Assembly (NCBI RefSeq): GCF_000331775.1
Contig: NZ_CAPJ01000163.1
Location: forward strand, 1 to 12,854
Direction: 5' to 3'
Length of the DNA: 12,854 nt
Origin: Xanthomonas translucens pv. translucens DSM 18974
Lineage (GTDB): Bacteria > Pseudomonadota > Gammaproteobacteria > Xanthomonadales > Xanthomonadaceae
Part shown: positions 8,795-12,854 of the stretch, piece by piece
How the letters are laid out: the number at the start of each line of letters is the position of its first letter
Position numbering within the stretch: position 1 is the first letter of the stretch
Notes under the pieces: model-generated
The model's input: only the letters and a program-made list of their open reading frames with translations
Databases searched by the model: none
Told to the model about the DNA's origin: nothing
Made by a program: the position numbers and the translations under genes

Positions 8795-8801
8795 GCGCAA
8801 G

Positions 8802-8947
8802 CCCCTCTCCCGCCGGCGACCGAAGGAAGTCCCGTGGGAGAGAGGGGTTGGGGTGAGGATCCGGCGCGAAAGCGTCTCGCGGAGTTTGGGTGCACGAGGC
8901 TGCACCCGGACCCTCATCCGGCCCGTCGGGCCACCTCCTCCCCACGG
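8802..8947. repeat. Compound palindromic intergenic repeat
   Basis: The segment is built from nested hairpins. CCCCTCTCCC (8802-8811) pairs with GGGAGAGAGGGG (8836-8847). GGGTGCA (8888-8894) pairs perfectly with TGCACCC (8901-8907). GGCCC (8920-8924) pairs with GGGCC (8928-8932). TGAGGATCCGG (8854-8864) pairs with CCGGACCCTCA (8907-8917) with one mismatch, and CCCGTGGGAG (8831-8840) with 8937-8947 with one gap. Modules of the form CCTCTCCC...TTGGGGTGAGG...CCCTCATCCGG are dispersed in many Xanthomonas intergenic regions (general knowledge). Lying eight bases after the lrp stop, it may also serve as its terminator. Confidence 0.65.
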
Positions 8948-8961
8948 GAAAATAACTGTAG

Positions 8962-8997
8962 AGGGCACAAGGGAGTGGGCGCAATGCGCAGTGCCCT
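8962..8997 (-). terminator. Nested hairpin after the attachment-family gene
   Basis: AGGGCAC (8962-8968) and GTGCCCT (8991-8997) are perfect reverse complements, and the loop contains a second small stem GCGC-AAT-GCGC (8979-8989). The structure begins 28 bases past the stop of the minus-strand gene 9026-9403, in a convergent gap. No T run follows, so termination is inferred only from position and shape. Confidence 0.35.
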
Positions 8998-9025
8998 GCC
9001 GCATCGGCCTGCGCGACGGGCACGC

Positions 9026-9403
9026 TTACGCGAGCAGCTTTTCCAGCTCGTCGCGCGGGGTGTGCGCGTGATTCTTGGCAAGCTCCGACACCACCCGCTT
9101 CTGGACTTCCTTGTGCAGCAGCGGCCGCAACTGGCCCAGGGTCTGCGGGTCGGCGACCAGCACCAGGTGTTCGAAGTCGCTGCGCAAGGCGCTCTGGTAC
9201 AGGCGCTCGGCCAGCTGGCGGACGAAACCGGCCTCGTCCATGGTCATCGGCCGGTCGCCATCCTCGACGCCTTCGATCGGCGTGGGCGTCAGCACTTCGG
9301 TCTGCTCCAGCAACGAGGTCTGCCCGGCCCGATTGGTGCGGAACAGGCGGGCGCTGATGCGATCGGCGACGACGACCAGGGTGTTGTCGGGAAGCTTGCT
9401 CAT
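9026..9403 (-). CDS. Host attachment family protein
   Basis: The product is a 125-residue soluble protein of the family annotated 'protein required for attachment to host cells', named after an Agrobacterium locus. Some members are related to the bacterial and archaeal eRF1/Pelota-like domain group, so the real role may be ribosome-linked; the name should not be taken literally. The family pattern is visible: TLVVVADRISARLFRTN (residues 8-24), an acidic linker with DGDRPM, FVRQLAERLYQSALRSDFEHLVLVADPQTLGQLR (about 60-93) and a closing ELAKNHAHTPRDELEKLL. An open frame runs further upstream to 9526, but the ATG at 9403 has AGGAG seven bases before it and begins the conserved part. It is a single-gene unit, convergent with lrp. 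No signal peptide or membrane segment is seen. Confidence 0.8.
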   Translation of the reverse strand: MSKLPDNTLVVVADRISARLFRTNRAGQTSLLEQTEVLTPTPIEGVEDGDRPMTMDEAGFVRQLAERLYQSALRSDFEHLVLVADPQTLGQLRPLLHKEVQKRVVSELAKNHAHTPRDELEKLLA

Positions 9404-9541
9404 CGGTTCTCCTAGCGAAGGAACGGCACAGGCGACGGGAGCGCCTGGGTCGGGCCAGTCTAGGAAGCGGTTCGTGAGGATCGCGACCACGGAGCGTTGG
9501 CCCGTTTTCACGCAACGGCCATGCACTCCAACGATCGGCGC

Positions 9542-9931
9542 CTACTCGTCGATGCGCTGGCCGTCGCCGCTGGGCACGGTGCTGTAGTAGCGGCCGCTGC
9601 GCGTGTCGAGCACGCGGTTGGGGCCGACCTGCAGCGCACCGGGAATGACGCGGCCGCCACGGTCGTACAGTTTGACCGGACGGCGGTCGGCGGCGGCATT
9701 GGCGCCGTTGGCGGGTGCCGGCTTGGTCTTGGCCGGCTTGTGCGCGGGCGACTGCGGCCGGTCGTCCAGGCTGGACGACACGGGCGCGACCCTGGTGGCC
9801 GGCGCCGACTTCAGCGTAGTCGCTTGCCGGCTGGCGGTCGGCGACGACGGGGCCGGATTGAGGCTCTGCGCGCTCGCCAGCGCAGGCAGCAGCAGCGCGA
9901 TGGCGAGCGCGCGGATCAGGGAAGGATGCAC
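9542..9931 (-). CDS. Secreted small Pro/Ala/Lys-rich protein, unknown function
   Basis: This is a 129-residue exported protein that I do not recognise. A GTG start at 9931 with GGAG five bases upstream gives a clean signal peptide (residues 1-21, hydrophobic core LIRALAIALLLPALASA, cleavage after ASA). Residues 22-82 are low-complexity, rich in Ser, Pro, Ala, Thr and Lys (SPAHKPAKTKPAPANG), as in a linker that spans the periplasm or contacts the cell wall. Residues 83-129 look folded and are likely the conserved part: RRPVKLYDRGGRVIPGAL, then RVLDTRSGRYYSTV. The frame remains open far upstream into msrB antisense territory, but only the part from the GTG has a sensible start and export signal. 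It is divergent from msrB, with a 138-base spacer. Confidence 0.65.
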   Translation of the reverse strand: MHPSLIRALAIALLLPALASAQSLNPAPSSPTASRQATTLKSAPATRVAPVSSSLDDRPQSPAHKPAKTKPAPANGANAAADRRPVKLYDRGGRVIPGALQVGPNRVLDTRSGRYYSTVPSGDGQRIDE

Positions 9932-10069
9932 AACCGCTCCATTGCACCAACGTCGATGCACCAACGCTAGCGCAACCGGGGCGACACGTCGATACGGCAG
10001 CGGATACGGCTTGATCGCCGCGGCGACGCCCTCATCTTGTGCGCATCCCTCCGCGCCGCAGGCCCCGCC

Positions 10070-10534
10070 ATGAGCCGATTCGACCTCACGCCTCCCACCT
10101 CTGCCGAACGCGAGCGCCTGATCGCCGGGCTCGACGACGAGGAGCGCCGGGTGCTGCTGCAGCACGGCACCGAAGCGCCGTTCTGCGGTGTGTTCCTGGA
10201 CAACAAATTGGAAGGCATCTACAGCTGCCGGCTGTGCGGACTGCCGCTGTTCCGTTCCAGCGCCAAGTTCGATTCGGGCACCGGCTGGCCCAGTTTCTTC
10301 GCGCCCTACCATCCGGACCACGTGCGCGAGATCCGCGACAGCAGCCACGGCATGATCCGCACCGAGATCGTCTGCGCGCGCTGTGACAGCCATCTCGGCC
10401 ACGTGTTCCCGGATGGCCCGCCGCCCAGCGGCGAGCGGCATTGCCTGAACTCGGTGTCGCTGCAATTCACCGAGCAGGGCCAGGCGCTGCCCAATCCGTT
10501 GCGCCGCGGCGGCGGCGACAGCGAACCGGCCTGA
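10070..10534 (+). CDS. msrB: Peptide-methionine (R)-S-oxide reductase
   Basis: The enzyme reduces methionine-R-sulfoxide in proteins back to methionine, using thioredoxin, in the cytoplasm; it is a repair function in oxidative stress. It has 154 residues. The zinc site is complete: Cys53 and Cys56 in CRLCGLPLF, and Cys102 and Cys105 in CARCDSHLGHVF. The substrate loop is KFDSGTGWPSFFAP (66-79) and the catalytic cysteine is Cys125 in RHCLNSVSLQF. Cys39 in APFCGVF is a further conserved position. No signal peptide is present and no MsrA domain is fused. The ATG at 10070 fits the family start; an upstream TTG at 10037 in frame is less likely. The Shine-Dalgarno is weak. The C-terminal tail (about 140-154) is Arg/Gly-rich and unconserved. 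Confidence 0.95.
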   Translation: MSRFDLTPPTSAERERLIAGLDDEERRVLLQHGTEAPFCGVFLDNKLEGIYSCRLCGLPLFRSSAKFDSGTGWPSFFAPYHPDHVREIRDSSHGMIRTEIVCARCDSHLGHVFPDGPPPSGERHCLNSVSLQFTEQGQALPNPLRRGGGDSEPA

Positions 10535-10592
10535 GCGCCGCGACGCCGCAGCGGCGAGCGGCGCCGTGCTGCAGGCCGCTGCGACGCGGCGC
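10535..10592 (+). terminator. Long GC-rich inverted repeat just after msrB
   Basis: Starting at the base after the msrB stop, the arm 10535-10555 (GCGCCGCG...CGCAGCGGC) pairs with 10575-10592 (GCCGCTGCGACGCGGCGC), except for a small bulge (ACGC against T). The 19-base loop is itself GC-rich. No T run follows. It is probably an msrB 3'-end structure or Rho-type terminator; a decayed repeat is the alternative. Confidence 0.4.
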
Positions 10593-10603
10593 TGCCCATC
10601 GTC

Positions 10604-10708
10604 CTTGAGAACAACGCGGACCCACTGCGGCATGCAATCGTGAGAATAACGCCGACCCGCTGCGGCATGCGATCTTGAGGACAACGCACACACGCTGCGG
10701 CACGCGCC
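10604..10708. repeat. Three tandem copies of a 35-base repeat
   Basis: Copies begin at 10604, 10639 and 10674 with an exact period of 35. Copies 1 and 2 match at 30 of 35 positions, and copies 2 and 3 at 26 of 35. The best-kept core is (C)TGCGGCATGC near the end of each unit, and TGAGAACAAC / TGAGAATAAC near its start. Because 35 is not a multiple of three, the copies fall in different reading frames, so coding selection does not explain them. A cluster of protein-binding sites upstream of motAB, or a slippage product, are the options. Confidence 0.75.
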
Positions 10709-10843
10709 AGCGAAGAAACTGTCGCTGCGCGTCAGCAATGCCTGCGCTGCGGCAGTTCGCTGCGCCTGAGTGCGCGTCAGCGCTAGAGCGAAACGGCTAC
10801 CGCAACGCACGCCAGCGTACGTTGCCGCCGCGCCGGCGGCGCT

Positions 10844-10891
10844 TTCACGCGCATCGTCACACCCATCTTCACGCGCGCCTTCACGCCGCCG
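10844..10891. repeat. Degenerate 12-base tandem repeat, four units
   Basis: Units starting at 10844, 10856, 10868 and 10880 share TTCACGCgCatC-like sequence; the second reads GTCACACCCATC and the last drifts into CG-rich sequence. It lies about 80-130 bases before motA. In one frame it would encode alternating His codons, but no start signal supports translation. Confidence 0.5.
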
Positions 10892-10973
10892 CCGCGACAG
10901 CGCCGACTTCAGAAAGCCGCCGCCGGGCCGAAATGGAAGTATCCCCGTTCACCGCTCGCAGGCTGCTTCCGCC

Positions 10974-11828
10974 ATGCTCATCATTGTCGGCTTCCTCATC
11001 GTCATCATCAGTGTCGTCGGCGGCTATGTGCTGTCGCACGGCAAGCTTGGCGCACTGTGGCAGCCCTACGAACTGGTGATCATCGGCGGCGCAGCGCTGG
11101 GCGCGTTCCTGGTCAGCACCCCCGCCAAGATCGTCAAGGCGACCTTCATCGACATTGCCGGCGTGTTCAAAGGACCGCGGTACAAGTCCGACGACTACCG
11201 GGCCACGTTGTCCCTGATCTACGAGCTGTTGAACAAGGCGCGGCGCGACGGCTTCATGGCCCTGGAAGACCATGTCGAAAAACCGGCCGACAGCGCGATC
11301 TTCGGCAACTATCCGAAGGTGCTGAGCGACCACCACCTGCTCGACTTCATCACCGATTGCCTGCGCCTGATGATCGGCAGCAACATCGAGCCGCACGAGC
11401 TGGAGCCGCTGCTGGAACTGGAGCTGGAAAAGCATCACCACGAAGCGATGGCGCCGGCGCATGCGCTGAGCAAGGTCTCCGATGGCCTGCCCGGTTTCGG
11501 CATCGTCGCCGCGGTGCTCGGCATCGTCATCACCATGGGTTCGATCGGCGGCCCGATCGAGGAGATCGGCAAACACGTCGGCGCCGCGCTGGTCGGCACC
11601 TTCCTCGGCATCCTGCTGGCCTATGGGTTCGTCGCGCCGCTGTCGGCGGCGATGGAAGCGCGCGCCGAGCAGGACAGCCGCATCTTCGAATCGGTGAAGA
11701 CCGCGCTGCTGGCCTGCCTGCGCGGCTACAACCCGAAGATTGCGCTGGAGTTCGCGCGCAAGACCCTGCCGAGCAACGTGCGGCCGAGCTTCTCGGACTT
11801 CGAGACGCACCTGAAGACGATCAAGTAG
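10974..11828 (+). CDS. motA: Flagellar motor stator protein MotA
   Basis: MotA is an inner-membrane protein that, with MotB, forms the proton-driven stator turning the flagellar rotor. It has 284 residues. Four membrane segments are visible: about 1-20 (MLIIVGFLIVIISVVGGYVL), 33-50, 172-192 and 203-222. The cytoplasmic loop carries the two charges that contact FliG, Arg90 and Glu98 (in NKARRDGFMALEDH). The two conserved prolines Pro173 (DGLPGFGIVAAVLG) and Pro222 (AYGFVAPLS) fall at exactly the E. coli positions. The C-terminal block GYNPKIALEFARKTLPSNVRPSF is typical. The start at 10974 is chosen by homology; an in-frame ATG at 10770 would add 68 low-complexity residues and is rejected. The Shine-Dalgarno is poor. 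motB follows after 10 bases. Confidence 0.95.
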   Translation: MLIIVGFLIVIISVVGGYVLSHGKLGALWQPYELVIIGGAALGAFLVSTPAKIVKATFIDIAGVFKGPRYKSDDYRATLSLIYELLNKARRDGFMALEDHVEKPADSAIFGNYPKVLSDHHLLDFITDCLRLMIGSNIEPHELEPLLELELEKHHHEAMAPAHALSKVSDGLPGFGIVAAVLGIVITMGSIGGPIEEIGKHVGAALVGTFLGILLAYGFVAPLSAAMEARAEQDSRIFESVKTALLACLRGYNPKIALEFARKTLPSNVRPSFSDFETHLKTIK

Positions 11829-11838
11829 CGCCGCCGCC

Positions 11839-12854
11839 ATGCCGGAGACCAAAGCCACCGTCGTCATCCGCCGGGTCAAGAAGGTCCAGGGCGGCGGCCA
11901 TCATGGCGGCGCCTGGAAGGTGGCCTTCGCCGACTTCGTGACCGCGATGATGGCCTTCTTCCTGGTGCTGTGGCTGGTCGCGGCGACCACCAAGGAACAG
12001 CGCGCGGCGATCTCCGAATACTTCCGCAATCCCAGCCCGCTGGTCGGCAAGAGCCCGGCGCCGAGCCCCGGCATGGCCGGTCCCGGCGGCGCCAGCACCT
12101 CGATGATCAAGCTCGGCGGCAGCGCAGACATGCAGCGCGGCGACAACAAGGATCCGTTCGGCAGCAAGAGCCTGAAGGGCGACACGCAAAGCAAGGCGGC
12201 GCAGCGCGAGAAGGAAAAGCAGCGCCTGGAAGCGCTGATGCAGGACCTGAAGCAAGCGATCGACAAGAGCCAGGCGCTGGAGCCGTTCAAGGACCAGCTG
12301 TTGCTGGACCTGACCCCGGACGGCCTGCGCATCCAGATCGTGGACAAGGAGAACCGGCCGATGTTCGACATCGGCAGCGCGGTGCTAAAGTCCTATACCC
12401 GCGACATCCTGCACGAGCTGTCCGGCTTCATCAACGAAGTGCCCAACCACATCAGCATCACCGGCCACACCGACGTCACCCAGTACAGCGGCAAGAACGG
12501 CTACAGCAACTGGGAGCTGAGCGCGGACCGCGCCAATGCCGCGCGGCGCGAGCTGGTGGTCGGCGGCATGGGCGAAGACAAGGTGTCGCGCGTGGTCGGC
12601 CTGTCCTCGTCGATCCTGTTCGACAAGCAGACGCCGGACAACCCGATCAACCGCCGCATCAGCATCGTGGTGATGACCAAGGACGCCGAGGACGCGGCGC
12701 TGGCCGGCAGCGACCATGCGCTGGCGCTGGGCAAGCCGCAGAGCGATGCCGACACCAAGGTGCCGGACCTGAGCGCGACGGCGAGCGCGGCGCCGCCGCC
12801 GTTGCCCGCCGCGGTGAAGCTGCCGGCCCCGCTCCCGGCAGCACCTGCCGCGGC
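11839..12854 (+). CDS. motB: Flagellar motor stator protein MotB (3' end cut by window)
   Basis: MotB anchors the stator to peptidoglycan and carries the proton path with MotA. Of the gene, 338 codons are present and the frame is still open at the window end. The single membrane segment (about 29-49) contains the essential proton-binding Asp32 in WKVAFADFVTAMMAF, at the E. coli position. A linker rich in Pro, Gly and Lys (about 60-120) covers the plug and periplasmic neck. The OmpA-like peptidoglycan-binding domain spans about 150-282 with SITGHTDVTQYSGKNGYSNW, LSADRANAARREL and NPINRRISIVV. After it comes an Ala/Pro-rich tail (from about 310) that E. coli MotB lacks. The ATG lies 10 bases after the motA stop, without a clear Shine-Dalgarno, so translation is probably coupled to motA. 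Confidence 0.95.
   Translation, partial: MPETKATVVIRRVKKVQGGGHHGGAWKVAFADFVTAMMAFFLVLWLVAATTKEQRAAISEYFRNPSPLVGKSPAPSPGMAGPGGASTSMIKLGGSADMQRGDNKDPFGSKSLKGDTQSKAAQREKEKQRLEALMQDLKQAIDKSQALEPFKDQLLLDLTPDGLRIQIVDKENRPMFDIGSAVLKSYTRDILHELSGFINEVPNHISITGHTDVTQYSGKNGYSNWELSADRANAARRELVVGGMGEDKVSRVVGLSSSILFDKQTPDNPINRRISIVVMTKDAEDAALAGSDHALALGKPQSDADTKVPDLSATASAAPPPLPAAVKLPAPLPAAPAA

Larger units (their letters stand above)
10593..10973. other. Gene-free, repeat-rich leader region upstream of motA
   Basis: Together with the inverted repeat at 10535-10592 this makes 439 bases without a convincing gene. It holds a three-copy 35-base tandem repeat (10604-10708), an 11-base direct repeat TGCGCGTCAGC at 10726-10736 and 10771-10781, and a degenerate 12-base tandem repeat (10844-10891). 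A frame is open from 10770 straight into motA and another from 10675, but they are compositionally biased (Arg/Ser/Pro or His-rich) and lack a ribosome binding site. Promoters for motAB should lie here, yet no clear sigma-70, sigma-54 or FliA-type promoter could be picked. Confidence 0.6.

Noticed and set aside
10908..10934. Possible FliA (sigma-28) promoter before motA, from GCCGAAAT at 10927
   Set aside because: The -10 part is only a partial match to GCCGATAA and the -35 at the right spacing reads TTCA rather than TAAA.
10770..10973. N-terminal extension of MotA by 68 residues from an upstream ATG
   Set aside because: The extension is Arg/Ser/Pro-rich low complexity without a ribosome binding site, while the ATG at 10974 gives Arg90, Glu98, Pro173 and Pro222 at the E. 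coli positions.

Overview
The window is very GC-rich DNA from a gammaproteobacterium of the Xanthomonadaceae, most likely Xanthomonas or a close relative. Three things point there: the alr, dadA, lrp and motAB protein sequences; the GTAG-headed palindromic repeats (GTAGGAGCGGCTTCAGCCGC) at 1-63 and 5645-5700; and the CCCCTCTCCC...TTGGGGTGAGG type compound repeat at 8802-8947. No rRNA, tRNA, CRISPR array, insertion sequence or phage gene is visible. Most of the window is ordinary chromosomal content.

Left part (1-4779, all genes on the minus strand). In transcription order: a soluble protein of unknown family (4309-4779), a small tail-anchored membrane protein (4043-4291), a soluble double-PAS hybrid histidine kinase with a C-terminal receiver (1873-3876), a 69-residue unknown protein (1597-1806), and a lipoprotein PQQ-type sugar/sorbosone dehydrogenase (174-1508). 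Same-strand packing allows one or several co-transcribed units, but the gaps of 66-166 bases around the kinase and the dehydrogenase leave room for internal promoters.

Middle (4976-8794). A secreted DUF3016 protein on the plus strand is followed by a GTAG repeat. Next comes a D-amino-acid catabolic unit: dadA and alr overlap on the minus strand, and a divergent Lrp/AsnC regulator lies across a 148-base spacer. That spacer holds an Lrp-like palindrome (8244-8260) just upstream of a good -10 hexamer for dadA. The layout matches the dadR-dadA-dadX logic known from Pseudomonas: alanine racemase makes D-alanine, DadA oxidises it to pyruvate and feeds electrons to quinone, and an Lrp-type protein switches the operon on.

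Right part (8795-12854). A compound palindromic repeat separates lrp from a convergent 'host attachment' family gene (9026-9403). Then come a secreted proline/alanine/lysine-rich small protein (9542-9931), msrB (10070-10534), a 439-base gene-free region rich in inverted and tandem repeats, and the flagellar stator genes motA and motB (motB is cut by the window end).

No clear new multi-gene system was found. The best leads are the three-copy 35-base tandem repeat upstream of motAB, the two unknown genes upstream of the hybrid kinase, the unknown gene downstream of it, and the Lrp palindrome.
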